Origin: Microvirga lupini
GTDB taxonomy: Bacteria > Pseudomonadota > Alphaproteobacteria > Rhizobiales > Beijerinckiaceae
Reading direction: 5' to 3'
Assembly: GCF_014191055.1 (NCBI RefSeq)
Contig: NZ_JACHWB010000003.1
Span: forward strand, 558,066 to 622,065
DNA: 64,000 bases
The notes under the pieces are model-generated. The model was given only the letters and a program-made list of their open reading frames with translations. It ran no database searches and was not told the DNA's origin. Below, in pieces: positions 18,805 through 28,376 of the stretch (position 1 is the stretch's first letter; every line of letters begins with the position of its first letter). The position numbers were made by a program, and so were the translations under genes.

Positions 18805-19407
18805 ATGTCTGACGAGGCCAATCTCCTGTACCTGCTGGCGGCTCTGCTTTTCGGCTATCTTCTGGGCTCGATCCCGTTCGGCCTTATCTTCACCCGCATG
18901 GCCGGATTGGGCGATGTGCGGAAGATCGGCTCCGGCAATATCGGCGCCACCAATGTGCTGCGCACCGGCCGCAAGGGCCTTGCAGCCGCGACGCTCCTGG
19001 CCGATGCCCTGAAGGGCACGGCCGCCGTGCTCGTCGCGGCGCAATGGGGGCCGCAATTCGCAACGGTCGCCGCCCTCGGGGCCTTCCTGGGCCATCTCTT
19101 TCCGGTCTGGCTCGGGTTCAAGGGCGGCAAGGGCGTTGCCACCTTCATCGGCGTCCTGATCGGCCTGAAGCCCCTGGCGGCGCTGATCTTCTGCCTGATC
19201 TGGCTCGGGGTCGCTTTCGCGTCCAAGTATTCCTCGCTCTCGGCCCTGGTCGCCAGTGCGGCGTCACCGATCGTTCTTTGGCTGCTGGGCGAGCCCGGAA
19301 TGGCCGGGATCGCCGTGGTGCTGGTAGCGCTCCTGTGGTGGAAGCACGGGCAGAATATCAGCCGCCTCCTTGCCGGAACCGAAGGCAAGATCGGCCAGAA
19401 GGGATGA
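18805..19407 (+). CDS. plsY: Glycerol-3-phosphate acyltransferase PlsY
   Basis: 200 residues with about five membrane helices. The three PlsY motifs are present: [11 protein letters not shown] followed by [15 protein letters not shown], the glycine-rich [19 protein letters not shown], and the later hydrophobic segment before the C-terminus. PlsY uses acyl-phosphate to acylate glycerol-3-phosphate at the inner membrane, the first step of phospholipid synthesis. It starts 10 bp after pyrC' and ends 4 bp before dprA, so pyrB-pyrC'-plsY-dprA reads as one operon. Confidence 0.97.
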   Translation: MSDEANLLYLLAALLFGYLLGSIPFGLIFTRMAGLGDVRKIGSGNIGATNVLRTGRKGLAAATLLADALKGTAAVLVAAQWGPQFATVAALGAFLGHLFPVWLGFKGGKGVATFIGVLIGLKPLAALIFCLIWLGVAFASKYSSLSALVASAASPIVLWLLGEPGMAGIAVVLVALLWWKHGQNISRLLAGTEGKIGQKG

Positions 19408-19411
19408 TTCC

Positions 19412-20596
19412 ATGATCCTGACGGATGAGCAGCGTCTCGATTGGCTTCGCCTCATCCGCTCGGAAAATGTCGGGCCGCGCACCTTCCGCGCCCTGATCAA
19501 CCAATATGGCGGCGCCGCCGCGGCGCTCGACGCCCTGCCGGATCTCGCCCGCCGCGGCGGGCGCCTGCTGCTCAAGGTGTGCAGCCGGACGGAGGCCGAA
19601 AAGGAGATGGCCGCGGCCGCGCGCCTCGGAGTGCGCTTCATCGCCATGGGCGAGTCGGATTATCCGAAGACCCTGCAGGCCATCGATACGGCCCCACCTT
19701 TGATTGCGCTGCGCGGCAATGCTGCCGTGTTGGCCAAGCCCTCCGTTGCCATCGTGGGCTCGCGCAATGCCTCCGCGTCCGGCCTGACCTTCGCCGAGCG
19801 GCTCGCGCGGCAGCTGGGCGAGGCGGGCTACGTCATCGTGTCGGGACTGGCGCGTGGCATCGACACGCGGGCGCATAAGGCGACACTGGAAACGGGCACC
19901 GTCGCGGTGCTGGCCGGCGGGCATGACCGGATCTATCCGGCGCAGAACGAGCCGCTGCTGCAGGCGATCCTGGAGCAGGGCGGGGCGGTGGTCTCCGAGA
20001 TGCCCATGGGCTGGGAGCCGCGCGGGCGCGACTTCCCGCGCCGCAACCGCATCGTCTCCGGCCTGTCCTATGGGGTCGTTGTGGTGGAGGCAGCCCGCCG
20101 CTCCGGCTCGCTGATCACGGCGCGCTTTGCCTTGGAGCAGGGCCGCGAGGTTTTTGCCGTTCCGGGCTCGCCGCTCGATCCCCGGGCCGAGGGCACTAAC
20201 GATCTCATCCGCGATGGCGCGACCCTCTGCGCCGGAATCGAGCATGTCACGAGCGTTCTGGAGCCGCTGGTCGCCTCGGGCCCGCGCCTCGACCGGAGCG
20301 CCGAGGAGCCGCACTACACCCTTGGATCGGAAGAGCTCTGGGACGAGCTCGACCTGCCCGACATTGCCCGCGCGCCGGTGCGGCCCGTCATGCCCGAGGC
20401 CGGGATCGACGACGAGGCGGAGGAGGGGCAGGCCGACCTGATCACGTTCCTTGGCCCGTCGCCGGTGGCCATCGACGATCTCGTCCGGCAATCCGGCCTC
20501 TCGATCCGCTCGGTCCAGATGGCTTTGCTGGAACTCGAGATTGCCGGACGGCTCGAGCGTCACGGCGGCAATGCGGTGTCGCTGCTTGGGTCTTAG
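19412..20596 (+). CDS. dprA: DNA-processing protein DprA
   Basis: 394 residues from the ATG of [20 protein letters not shown]. It has an N-terminal SAM-like region, then the Rossmann-type DprA core with [37 protein letters not shown] and [15 protein letters not shown]-terminal winged helix (about residues 330-394, [20 protein letters not shown]) completes it. DprA loads RecA on incoming single-stranded DNA during natural transformation; its presence alone does not show competence. It is the last gene of the pyrB operon, and its stop codon overlaps the stop of a small converging gene by 4 bp. Confidence 0.95.
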   Translation: MILTDEQRLDWLRLIRSENVGPRTFRALINQYGGAAAALDALPDLARRGGRLLLKVCSRTEAEKEMAAAARLGVRFIAMGESDYPKTLQAIDTAPPLIALRGNAAVLAKPSVAIVGSRNASASGLTFAERLARQLGEAGYVIVSGLARGIDTRAHKATLETGTVAVLAGGHDRIYPAQNEPLLQAILEQGGAVVSEMPMGWEPRGRDFPRRNRIVSGLSYGVVVVEAARRSGSLITARFALEQGREVFAVPGSPLDPRAEGTNDLIRDGATLCAGIEHVTSVLEPLVASGPRLDRSAEEPHYTLGSEELWDELDLPDIARAPVRPVMPEAGIDDEAEEGQADLITFLGPSPVAIDDLVRQSGLSIRSVQMALLELEIAGRLERHGGNAVSLLGS

Positions 20597-20835
20597 CTCT
20601 CCTTGTCGCCGGACTGCACGGCGCGAATGGCCTCCAGCCGGGCCATGTCGAGCAGATAGGCCAGAAGATCCAGGTTGGCGTTGCGGGCGAGGTAGGACAG
20701 CTCTGCCGAGAACTCGGCCACATACCGGGCTGTTTCCGTCGGGGTCATTCCATCACCCAGGTGGGCGCTGTCGTCATCTCCTAAAGGATCTGTGACGGAC
20801 CGGGCTTTCCCGGAAGGGCGCAGGGCTCTGGTCAT
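20593..20835 (-). CDS. Conserved small protein of unknown function
   Basis: 80 residues. The N-terminal third is polar and low in structure. The rest ([36 protein letters not shown]) is a long amphipathic helical hairpin. Similar short proteins occur in rhizobial genomes without an assigned role, as far as I recall. The start follows from the ATG nearest the end of coding character; a second possible start is the Met at residue 30. An inverted repeat lies about 20 bp upstream and may regulate it. Confidence 0.75.
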   Translation of the reverse strand: MTRALRPSGKARSVTDPLGDDDSAHLGDGMTPTETARYVAEFSAELSYLARNANLDLLAYLLDMARLEAIRAVQSGDKES

Positions 20836-20854
20836 GACGTATGAAGCTGTCTCA

Positions 20855-20882
20855 GTGTTGCAATTCTCCTAGTTAGCAACAC
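20855..20882. promoter_or_regulatory. Inverted repeat GTGTTGC-N14-GCAACAC
   Basis: Perfect 7-bp arms separated by 14 nt lie just upstream of the 80-residue gene in an AT-rich block of about 100 bp. The geometry fits a dimeric regulator site or a leader hairpin. No regulator is nearby. Confidence 0.45.
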
Positions 20883-20940
20883 AACCGTAAATAAGACAAG
20901 TCGTCATATTATACTTGCAATTGTAGATTGCCGAATCTCA

Positions 20941-21867
20941 TCAACCGAGGAGGGAGATGAGCACCGGCATGGAGAGCAGGGCGAGCAGGGTCTGCAGGGT
21001 CAGGATCTCCGCCATGAGCCCGGCGTTGCCCCCCATCTGGCGCGCCAGCACGTAGGACGCGCTGGCAGACGGCACCGAGGCGGCAATGATGGTCACCGTC
21101 ATGTCGTTGCCCGTCACTCCCACGAGGTTGGCCAGGGTTCCGGCCATGATCGGCAGAAGAACCAGCTTGAGACCCCCAGACAGCGCGTGAGGCAGGCCGG
21201 GCCGGGCTAGGCGCCGGATGTCGAGACCCGCGCCGACGATCAGGAGGCCTGCGGCCAGCGCCGCGCGGCCGATGATGTCGATGTAGATCGCGACCGGCTT
21301 CGGCAGCGGAGGCGCCAGCAGGTTGAGGGTCAGCCCCACCGCGCAGGACCAGATGAACGGGTTGGTCACGAAGGAGCGCAGGATATCCCAGGGGCTGCGC
21401 CGGGGCTGGCCGGCGAAGCGGATGAACACGTAGAAGGCGAGGAGGTTGAGCAGCGGCACCATGGCCGCGATGGCGACCGCGATCAGCGCGATGCCCCGCT
21501 GGCCGAACAGGCTGCCGGCGACCGCGAGGCCCACGAAGGTGTTCCAGCGCGTCGCACCCTGGAAGATCGACGTGAAGCTCGGGCCGTCAATGCAGAAATG
21601 GCGCTCCAGCACCGGGCGCAGCGCCAGCACGATCACCGCCGTGGTAAGGATCGCGCCGATCAGCGCCCCGCCGACGCCGAGCACCGGCACGGACGAGAGA
21701 TCGGCCCGTGACAGGGTATCGATGATCAGAGCCGGGAAGAAGATCACGTAGGTAACGCGCTCCAGCCCCGCCCATTGCTGCTCGCCTACGAAACCGGTGG
21801 CGCGGCACAGCCAGCCGGTGGCGATGATCAGGAAGGTCGGAATCAGGCTGGCGAAGATGGCGGACAT
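20941..21867 (-). CDS. AEC family (auxin efflux carrier-type) permease
   Basis: 308 residues, about ten hydrophobic helices spread over the full length. Typical family features are the N-terminal PTFLIIATGWLCRATGF and ERVTYVIFFPALII, and the C-terminal ASVPSASASYVLARQMGG, where AEC members have a conserved P-x-A-x-x-xYVLA-type motif. Bacterial members export or exchange small organic acids such as malate or malonate; the substrate here is unknown. The gene is alone on its strand, with arfB divergent. Confidence 0.88.
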   Translation of the reverse strand: MSAIFASLIPTFLIIATGWLCRATGFVGEQQWAGLERVTYVIFFPALIIDTLSRADLSSVPVLGVGGALIGAILTTAVIVLALRPVLERHFCIDGPSFTSIFQGATRWNTFVGLAVAGSLFGQRGIALIAVAIAAMVPLLNLLAFYVFIRFAGQPRRSPWDILRSFVTNPFIWSCAVGLTLNLLAPPLPKPVAIYIDIIGRAALAAGLLIVGAGLDIRRLARPGLPHALSGGLKLVLLPIMAGTLANLVGVTGNDMTVTIIAASVPSASASYVLARQMGGNAGLMAEILTLQTLLALLSMPVLISLLG

Positions 21868-22024
21868 GGGAAGCCCAGGCGGGAGGGAGCGGGCAATCCG
21901 GCAATAGCGGCGTGCACGATGCGCTTAAGGCGGATCGGGGCCATCGACAAGCGGCGGATAAGCTTGCATTGGATTCCGGCCCCGATACTCCACTTGTCTT
22001 TTCTCGCGTTCCGCCAGAGGCCCC

Positions 22025-22447
22025 ATGATCCAGGTGACGAACTCCATTGCGCTCGACGAAGCTGAACTCCAGGAAAGCTTCATCCGCGCCTCGGGCCCAG
22101 GCGGGCAGAACGTCAACAAGGTGGAAACCGCCGTCCAGCTGCGCTTCGACGTCCGCAACTCGCCGTCATTGCCGGACTACGTGAAGGAGAAGCTGGAAAG
22201 AATTGCGGGCAGTCGCATGACCAACGAGGGGGTGCTGATCATCACGGCCCAGCGTTTCCGCTCTCAGGAACGCAACCGTGAGGATGCCGTCGAGCGCCTC
22301 GTCGAGATGATCCGTCAAGCGACAGAGCGGCCGAAACCGCGCCGGCCCACGCGACCGACGCTCGCCTCCAAGAAGCGCAGGCTGGAGGCCAAGGGACGAC
22401 GCGCCGAGATCAAGAAGGGCCGCAGCGGCAAGCCGGGCTTCGACTGA
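22025..22447 (+). CDS. arfB: Alternative ribosome-rescue factor ArfB (peptidyl-tRNA hydrolase)
   Basis: 140 residues. The GGQ catalytic loop lies at RASGPGGQNVNKVET (residues 19-33), followed by the release-factor domain 3 fold. The C-terminal 40 residues are very basic (RPTRPTLASKKRRLEAKGRR), as needed to insert into the empty mRNA channel. ArfB frees nascent chains from stalled non-stop ribosomes. The length matches E. coli YaeJ (140). It ends 2 bp before the stop of a converging membrane-protein gene. Confidence 0.96.
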   Translation: MIQVTNSIALDEAELQESFIRASGPGGQNVNKVETAVQLRFDVRNSPSLPDYVKEKLERIAGSRMTNEGVLIITAQRFRSQERNREDAVERLVEMIRQATERPKPRRPTRPTLASKKRRLEAKGRRAEIKKGRSGKPGFD

Positions 22448-22449
22448 GC

Positions 22450-22818
22450 TTACCCTTGAAGAACGATGCCGCCGAAACCGAGAAGATCGGCAAAGACGGC
22501 GAACACGACCCCAAGACCGACGAGGATGAGCCCGGTCAGGAAAAACCGGACTGAGCGGTTGTATCGCTTGAGTTGGAGCGAGGACACCAGGAGCAGATCG
22601 GCCAGTGCCTTGATTTGCAGGGCCAGCCCTAGGGTGATCAGGGCGACCGACACGAGATCCGAACGGGTCCATTCGCCGGGAAGCGCCGCCCAGCGGCTCA
22701 GGAATCCCAGAGAGAAGCCGACGACGACGCCGATGGCCGTGACCGAGCCGTTGCGGAAGGTCGAGTCGATGCGCTGCTGTTCGTCGCGCTGGGCAGGTTC
22801 AACCGCATCCCTCGTCAT
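22450..22818 (-). CDS. Hypothetical membrane protein (three predicted helices)
   Basis: 122 residues with a hydrophilic N-terminus (about 25 residues) and three hydrophobic spans: around residues 25-45, 55-75 (SDLVSVALITLGLALQIKAL) and 90-115 (FFLTGLILVGLGVVFAVFAD). I recognise no named family. It does not overlap arfB but converges on it with 2 bp between the stops. A 73-bp gap separates it from epmB on the same strand, so co-expression with that gene is possible. Confidence 0.7.
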   Translation of the reverse strand: MTRDAVEPAQRDEQQRIDSTFRNGSVTAIGVVVGFSLGFLSRWAALPGEWTRSDLVSVALITLGLALQIKALADLLLVSSLQLKRYNRSVRFFLTGLILVGLGVVFAVFADLLGFGGIVLQG

Positions 22819-22891
22819 CGTCCGGCTCCAAGCGAGAGCGTTTCTTGAAGGATCTTATCGCAGGTTGCGGCCGGAGCCGACAGCCGCCGCC

Positions 22892-23941
22892 TCACTCCGA
22901 GGGAGGATAGACGTGCTCGCCGCCCCGGAAATCCGACACGGTATGGCAGCCTCCGCTCACACGGATGGCATCCGGCCCGAGCACCGCCTTTCCATGCCCA
23001 CCCGGAATGTCGAGGATGTAGGTCGGCTGGCACAGGCCCGAGATCCGTCCACGCAATCCCGCTACGAGGGCGCGGCCTTCCTCGATGGAGAGGCGGAAAT
23101 GGCTCGTGCCAGGGGCAAGATCGGGGTGGTGCAGGTAATAGGGCTTGATGCGGTTTTCCACGAAGGCGCGCATCAGGGCGGCCAGCGTGTCGGGATCGTC
23201 ATTGACGCCCCTCAGGAGCACCGACTGGCTGATCATGACGATGCCTGAATCCACCAGCCGGGCGCAGGCGGCGCGCGCGTCCGGCGTCAGCTCGCGCGGA
23301 TGGTTGGCGTGAAGCGCCACGTAGGCGGTCTTGCCGCTGCATTTAAGGGCCGCGATCAGCGCCTCGTCGATCCGCTCCGGTTCCACCACGGGTACGCGGG
23401 TGTGGAAGCGGACGATCTTCACGTGGTCGATGGCGGACAACCGCTGCATGATCTCGGTGAGACGGCGGGGGGACAGCACCAGCGGGTCGCCGCCGGTGAG
23501 GATCACCTCCCAGATCTCCGGATGATCCGCGATGTAGGCGAAAGCCTTGTCCATGGCCTCGGGCGAGAGAGTGCCGAGACCCTGCGGCCCAACCATTTCG
23601 CGGCGGAAGCAGAAGCGGCAATAGACCGGGCAGACATGCACGGCCTTCAGCAGCACCCGGTCGGGATAGCGGTGGACGATGCCCTCGACGGGGCTGTGCG
23701 CCAGATCGCCGATGGGATCGGCCCGCTCCTCGGGCGTGATGGTCAGCTCCCCCTCATTGGGCACGAACTGGCGGGCGATGGGGTCGTTCGGATCGTTGCG
23801 GTCAATCAAGCTGCCCATGGCGGGGCTGATGGCGACGGCGTAGCGCTCGGCCACCACCTCGATTCCGGCAAGCTCCTCGGGCGCGACGAGTCCGGCCTCT
23901 GCCAGCTCGGCCGGGGTCCGCAGAGGGCGCAAGTCGTTCAC
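22892..23941 (-). CDS. epmB: EF-P beta-lysylation protein EpmB (lysine 2,3-aminomutase family)
   Basis: 349 residues. The radical-SAM cluster motif CPVYCRFCFRREMVG is intact near residue 108-122, followed by TGGDPLVLSPRRL and the later VLLRGVNDDPDTLA and KPYYLHHPD motifs of the KamA/EpmB family. It is shorter than clostridial lysine 2,3-aminomutase, which has extra N-terminal sequence. EpmB makes (R)-beta-lysine for attachment to elongation factor P. The neighbour epmA overlaps it by 4 bp and efp is divergent, so the role as EpmB, not a catabolic aminomutase, is well supported. Confidence 0.93.
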   Translation of the reverse strand: MNDLRPLRTPAELAEAGLVAPEELAGIEVVAERYAVAISPAMGSLIDRNDPNDPIARQFVPNEGELTITPEERADPIGDLAHSPVEGIVHRYPDRVLLKAVHVCPVYCRFCFRREMVGPQGLGTLSPEAMDKAFAYIADHPEIWEVILTGGDPLVLSPRRLTEIMQRLSAIDHVKIVRFHTRVPVVEPERIDEALIAALKCSGKTAYVALHANHPRELTPDARAACARLVDSGIVMISQSVLLRGVNDDPDTLAALMRAFVENRIKPYYLHHPDLAPGTSHFRLSIEEGRALVAGLRGRISGLCQPTYILDIPGGHGKAVLGPDAIRVSGGCHTVSDFRGGEHVYPPSE

Positions 23942-25002
23942 CGGCCCGTCTCCGGCACGGGCGCCCAGAGCACCTGATCGATGCGGGAGGCGCCGGTTGC
24001 GAGCATCACCAGCCGGTCGAAGCCGAGCGCGATGCCGCTGGCCTCCGGCATCTGGGCGAGCGCCGCCAGGAAATCTTCGTCCACGGGGTAGCTTTCTCCA
24101 TAGACCCGCATCTTTTCGGCCATCTCTCCTTCAAAGCGGCGGCGCTGCTCGGCGGCATCGGTTAATTCGCCGAAGGCGTTGGCGAGTTCCACCCCGCAGG
24201 CATAGAGCTCGAACCGTTCCGCAACGCGCGGATCGCGAGCGGTCGGGCGGGCGAGCGCCGCTTCCGCGACGGGGTATTCGTCGAGGATCGTGGCGCGCCC
24301 GAGGCCGAGATTCGGCTCGACCCGTTCCACGATGACGCGGCTGAACAGGTCCGCCCAGGTGTCGTCCTCCGCTACCCGCAGGCCGGCCGCCTTCAGGCTG
24401 GCGGCGAGCTGATCGCGGTCGGTTTCGCCGCTCCGGTCGATGGAGGCGAGGAGGTCGATGCCGGCAAAGCGCTGGAAGGCCTCGGCTACGCTCAGGCGCT
24501 CCGGCTCCCGAAAAGGATCGGTCTCGCGGCCGCGGAAGGTGAGGGCGCGGGTGCCGGCCGTCTCGGCGGCCAGGCCCAGGATTTCCCCGCAATCCTTCAT
24601 CAGGGTCTCGTAGCTTTCACCCGCCCGATACCATTCGAGCATGGTGAATTCCGGATGGTGCAGGGGACCGCGCTCCCGGTTGCGGTAGACATGGGCGAAG
24701 CACGCGATCCGGGCCTCGCCCGCAGCCAGCAGCTTCTTGCAGGCGAATTCCGGCGAGGTGTGGAGGTAAAGCGGCGCCCGCGACCCGTCGAGGCCGACGG
24801 CCTCGGTTACGAAGGCATGGAGATGCGCCTCGTTGCCCGGCGAGGTCTGGAGCGTGGCCGTGTCGACATCCACGAAATCCCGGGCGGCGAAGAAGCCGCG
24901 CAGGGCCGTCTGGATCCGGTTCCGCCCCATGAGGAAGGGGCGGCGGTCTGCGTGGACATGAGGTGTCCACCAGGGGGAGGGAGCGGTGATGGGCTTATCC
25001 AT
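23938..25002 (-). CDS. epmA: EF-P lysine lysyltransferase EpmA (GenX/PoxA)
   Basis: 354 residues from the ATG of [20 protein letters not shown]. It is a class II lysyl-tRNA-synthetase catalytic domain without the N-terminal anticodon-binding domain. Motifs include [38 protein letters not shown] (motif 2) and [12 protein letters not shown] (motif 3). EpmA activates beta-lysine and joins it to the conserved lysine of EF-P. The frame is open for 27 codons further upstream, but those overlap a hairpin in the efp leader. The stop overlaps the epmB start (ATGA-type overlap), indicating translational coupling. Confidence 0.94.
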   Translation of the reverse strand: MDKPITAPSPWWTPHVHADRRPFLMGRNRIQTALRGFFAARDFVDVDTATLQTSPGNEAHLHAFVTEAVGLDGSRAPLYLHTSPEFACKKLLAAGEARIACFAHVYRNRERGPLHHPEFTMLEWYRAGESYETLMKDCGEILGLAAETAGTRALTFRGRETDPFREPERLSVAEAFQRFAGIDLLASIDRSGETDRDQLAASLKAAGLRVAEDDTWADLFSRVIVERVEPNLGLGRATILDEYPVAEAALARPTARDPRVAERFELYACGVELANAFGELTDAAEQRRRFEGEMAEKMRVYGESYPVDEDFLAALAQMPEASGIALGFDRLVMLATGASRIDQVLWAPVPETGR

Positions 25003-25057
25003 ACAGAAGGGTTCCGCGAGGTCGGACTGGCGATTTGCGCCAAGATAGGCTACTTGC

Positions 25058-25081
25058 GGCACCGAAAGCATTTTCGGTGCC
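25058..25081 (+). promoter_or_regulatory. 10-bp perfect hairpin in the epmA-efp intergenic region
   Basis: GGCACCGAAA, a GCAT loop, then TTTCGGTGCC. It lies between the divergent epmA and efp starts, about 60 bp upstream of efp. It could be a leader-RNA structure or a protein-binding palindrome. No T-run follows. Confidence 0.55.
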
Positions 25082-25143
25082 ACTGGGGCTCGGGCGACCC
25101 GACCCTCACGACGCGCCCCTATCTGTCACAAGGAAAGCCTCCC

Positions 25144-25710
25144 GTGAAGGTCATCGCCTCTACGCTCCGCAAAGGCAACGTCGTCGATATGGACGGCAAG
25201 CTCTATGTGGTTCTCACCGCCCAGAACATCCACCCCGGCAAGGGCACGCCGGTCACCCAGCTCGACATGCGCCGCATTTCCGACGGCGTGAAGGTCTCCG
25301 AGCGCTACCGCACCACCGAGCAGGTCGAGCGCGCCTTTGTCGAGGACCGCGAGCACACCTTCCTGTACCAGGACGGCGAGGGCTTCCACTTCATGAACCC
25401 CGAGACCTACGACCAGGTCGTGGTTCCTGAAGACATCATCGGCGACCAGAAGCCCTACCTGCAGGAAGGCATGGCCGTGATGCTCTCGACCCATAACGGC
25501 GTCGCGATCGCCATCGAGCTGCCCGCTCGCGTGACGCTCGAGATTACCGAGACCGAGCCGGTGGTGAAGGGCCAGACGGCCTCCTCGTCCTACAAGCCCG
25601 CCATGCTGTCGAACGGCGTGCGCACCCTGGTGCCGCCCCACATCCAGGCCGGCACCCGCGTCGTCATCATGACGGAAGACGGCTCCTACGTGGAGCGCGC
25701 GAAGGACTAA
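25144..25710 (+). CDS. efp: Elongation factor P
   Basis: 188 residues from the GTG at the start of the recognisable protein ([18 protein letters not shown]), with AAGGAAAG as a ribosome-binding site. Three beta-barrel domains are expected; the KOW-like N-terminal domain carries the loop HPGKGTPV with the modified lysine at position 33. The C-terminus ([29 protein letters not shown]) is typical. EF-P relieves ribosome stalling at polyproline stretches. The adjacent epmA and epmB genes show that this EF-P is beta-lysylated, not rhamnosylated or unmodified. Confidence 0.97.
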   Translation: MKVIASTLRKGNVVDMDGKLYVVLTAQNIHPGKGTPVTQLDMRRISDGVKVSERYRTTEQVERAFVEDREHTFLYQDGEGFHFMNPETYDQVVVPEDIIGDQKPYLQEGMAVMLSTHNGVAIAIELPARVTLEITETEPVVKGQTASSSYKPAMLSNGVRTLVPPHIQAGTRVVIMTEDGSYVERAKD

Positions 25711-25735
25711 GGGTCCTTCAACAGCACCACGAAGC

Positions 25736-25841
25736 CCTCATCCTGAGGAGGACCGTTAGGTCCGTCTCGAAGGACGAGGGCGCCTCCAGCGCGTACTGGA
25801 GCCTCCTTCGAGACGCCGCTTCGCGGCTCCTCAGGATGAGG
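25736..25841. repeat. Palindromic intergenic repeat element, about 106 bp
   Basis: CCTCATCCTGAGGAG at the left end pairs with CTCCTCAGGATGAGG at the right end, and inner blocks (CGTCTCGAAGGA / CCTTCGAGACG) pair as well. Elements with the CTCATCCTGAGGAG signature are frequent in intergenic space of Hyphomicrobiales as I recall. It lies between efp and the aminotransferase and may also end efp transcription. Confidence 0.8.
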
Positions 25842-25944
25842 TTGGCGGTGGCGAAGTGGTATCCACACCTTGCAGGGCAGGCGATTCCGGTGAAGGCTCA
25901 CCGGGCGTCCTGCCCTTTCTCATTTTACGAAGTCGAGCGGTTTC

Positions 25945-27129
25945 ATGACGAGCGGTCCTGCCCATCCCATCAATCCTCTCGTAGCCGATGTCGGCAGCCC
26001 TCCCATTCCGGAGGCCCAGGCCTGGACCCGGCGCTATGACGGTTCATACGGGCCGCTGATCAACCTCTCCCAAGCGGTGCCGGGCAATGCGCCCCATGCG
26101 GAGCTGCTGGGGCGGATGGCCGCCATCGCCGGCGCGGCGGCCGGCTCGCAATATGGCCCCATCAACGGCGATGCGCCGCTCAGAGAGGCATATGCTGCCG
26201 AGCTGTCTCGTGTCTACGAGGGCCGGATCGAGCCTGAGGACACAGCGGTGACGGCCGGCTGCAACATGGCGTTCTTCGCCGCCATGATGCTGCTCGCTCA
26301 TCGCAATGAGGCGGTGCTGTTGCCCACGCCCTGGTACTTCAATCATCAGATGACATTGGACATGTTGGGCATCGAGCCGCGTCCATTGCCCTGCCGTGCG
26401 GAGAGCGGATTCGTGCCGCGCATCGAGGATGCCGAAGCGCTGATCGACGAGAAGGTCAGGGCCATCGTGCTCGTCACGCCCAACAACCCGACCGGTGCCG
26501 TCTACCCGGCCCATGTGATCGACAGCTTCGCGCAGCTCTGCGCCAGACGCGGTCTTTATCTCGTGATCGACGAGACTTACCGGGATTTTCTGCCGCAGGA
26601 AATGAACCGCGCTCACGGGCTTTTCACCCGTGAGGACTGGCGCGACACGGTGATCCAGCTCTATTCCTTCTCGAAATCCTACGCGATCCCCGGCCACCGC
26701 ACTGGCGCGATCACAGCCGACGCCAAGCTCATTGAGCAGATCGCCAAGATTCTCGATTGCATCCAGATTTGCCCCCCGCGAACCGCTCAAGGCGCGCTGC
26801 CCTGGGCCATCGACGGCCTACGGGACTGGCGCGAGGGGAACCGGGCGGAGATCAACCGCCGTGCACAGGTTTTTCAGGACGCGCTCGCGCCGCTGCCGGA
26901 ATGGAAAATCGAGTCGGTCGGCGCCTATTTCGCTTATGTGCGGCATCCATTTTCCGGCGCCAAAGCGCAGCAGGTGGCAGAGAAACTAGCAACCGAACGG
27001 GGTGTTCTGTGCCTGCCCGGAAGCTATTTCGGCCCTGGTCAGGAAGGGCATCTGCGGGTGGCGATCGCCAATGTCGGCGCAGATGTTTTAAGCGGCTTAA
27101 CGGAGCGCTTTCGGGGTCTGTCGCTCTAG
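25945..27129 (+). CDS. Pyridoxal-phosphate aminotransferase, class I/II
   Basis: 394 residues of the aspartate-aminotransferase fold. Visible are VTAGCNMAFFAAMM, the NNPTGAVY loop, the cofactor-anchoring VIDETYRDF and the PLP-lysine motif SFSKSYAIPGHRTG. Near the C-terminus GVLCLPGSYFGPGQEGHLRVAIAN holds the arginine that binds the substrate carboxylate. The start is the ATG of MTSGPAHPINPLVADVGSPP. Substrate preference cannot be read; alanine or aromatic amino-acid transamination are possible. It stands alone between a palindromic repeat and the ppx/gppA gene. Confidence 0.9.
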   Translation: MTSGPAHPINPLVADVGSPPIPEAQAWTRRYDGSYGPLINLSQAVPGNAPHAELLGRMAAIAGAAAGSQYGPINGDAPLREAYAAELSRVYEGRIEPEDTAVTAGCNMAFFAAMMLLAHRNEAVLLPTPWYFNHQMTLDMLGIEPRPLPCRAESGFVPRIEDAEALIDEKVRAIVLVTPNNPTGAVYPAHVIDSFAQLCARRGLYLVIDETYRDFLPQEMNRAHGLFTREDWRDTVIQLYSFSKSYAIPGHRTGAITADAKLIEQIAKILDCIQICPPRTAQGALPWAIDGLRDWREGNRAEINRRAQVFQDALAPLPEWKIESVGAYFAYVRHPFSGAKAQQVAEKLATERGVLCLPGSYFGPGQEGHLRVAIANVGADVLSGLTERFRGLSL

Positions 27130-27257
27130 TCGGTCCTTCGTACCTCCTTCGAGGCAAAACCATAAACTCAGAGGGGCACCCTTGGCAGGACCATGGGGCG
27201 ATGGTTACTCTCTTGGTCAAACAGGCGCCTGAACCGGGTGCCGCGGGGACTTGAGTT

Positions 27258-28376
27258 TTGACCGTCAAAGCGGACGTGACAGCAGAAGGTGACCGGCTTG
27301 CCGAACCGCTCAGCGGCTCGGCACACGGTGCATCCTGGGTGGCTGACACTCCTGCGCCGACGGCCAGGATGGAGGCGCGGCGACGCTCATCGAGAAGCTA
27401 CGCGGCGCTCGATCTCGGCACGAACAATTGCCGTCTTCTCATTGCAGAGCCTGCACATTTCGGCTTCCGGGTCGTCGATGCCTTCTCGCGGATCGTGCGG
27501 CTGGGCGAGGGGCTCGGCCTCGGCAACCGGCTCAGCGACGGCGCCATCGAGCGCACGATTGATGCACTGCGCGTCTGCCGCGAGAAGATGACGGCGAAGG
27601 ATGTGAGGCGCGCGCGACTCGTCGCCACCGAAGCGTGCCGGCTCGCCGAGAACGGTCCAGCCTTCATCGACCGTGTTCGCGATGAGCTCGACCTTGAACT
27701 CGAGATCGTCGACCGCAAGACCGAGGCCTATCTCGCGGTCACGGGCTGCGCGTCGCTGGTCGATCCCAAGGCGCAGTCCGTCATCGTGTTCGACATCGGG
27801 GGCGGATCCACCGAGATCGCCTGGCTCGATGGCCGGGCTCCGCATGCCTTCGCCGATCCGTGCAAGCGCATTCGCGCCTGGGATTCTCTTCCCGTTGGCG
27901 TGGTGACTCTCGCCGAGCGCCACGGTGGCATCGACGTCACGCCCAAGATCTTCGAGGGCATGGTCGAGGAAGTATCCGAGCTTCTCATGGATTTCGCCCT
28001 CGTGGCCGCTCAGGCGGGGCGCGCCCACAACTTCCACCTGCTCGGAACCTCGGGAACCGTCACCACGGTCGGGGGCATTCACTTAGGGCTCGCACGCTAT
28101 GACCGGCGCCGGGTGGATGGAATGTGGATGCGCAACGGCGAGATCTCGACGGTGATGGATCGTTTGCTGCATTCGGACTTTACACAGCGGGCGGCGAATC
28201 CCTGTATCGGCAAGGAGCGGGCCGATCTGGTTCTCGCCGGCTGCGCCATTTTGGAAGCGATCCGGCGGGCGTTCCCGTCGGAGCGCCTGCGCATCGCTGA
28301 TCGCGGTCTGCGCGAAGGAATTTTGATGAACATGATGCGAGAGGATTCCGTGTGGCGAGGGGGCAGCCCAAGGTGA
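27258..28376 (+). CDS. Ppx/GppA family phosphatase (exopolyphosphatase-like)
   Basis: Up to 372 residues. The actin-like ATPase fold of the family shows in [44 protein letters not shown] and [15 protein letters not shown]. Members split inorganic polyphosphate or pppGpp, linking phosphate storage to the stringent response. The shorter single-domain form, without the C-terminal HD domain of E. coli Ppx, is usual in alphaproteobacteria. The TTG start is uncertain; an in-frame ATG at 27369 would shorten it by 37 residues and the conserved core begins soon after. The stop overlaps the rlmE coding region, so the two genes are co-translated. Confidence 0.88.
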   Translation: MTVKADVTAEGDRLAEPLSGSAHGASWVADTPAPTARMEARRRSSRSYAALDLGTNNCRLLIAEPAHFGFRVVDAFSRIVRLGEGLGLGNRLSDGAIERTIDALRVCREKMTAKDVRRARLVATEACRLAENGPAFIDRVRDELDLELEIVDRKTEAYLAVTGCASLVDPKAQSVIVFDIGGGSTEIAWLDGRAPHAFADPCKRIRAWDSLPVGVVTLAERHGGIDVTPKIFEGMVEEVSELLMDFALVAAQAGRAHNFHLLGTSGTVTTVGGIHLGLARYDRRRVDGMWMRNGEISTVMDRLLHSDFTQRAANPCIGKERADLVLAGCAILEAIRRAFPSERLRIADRGLREGILMNMMREDSVWRGGSPR

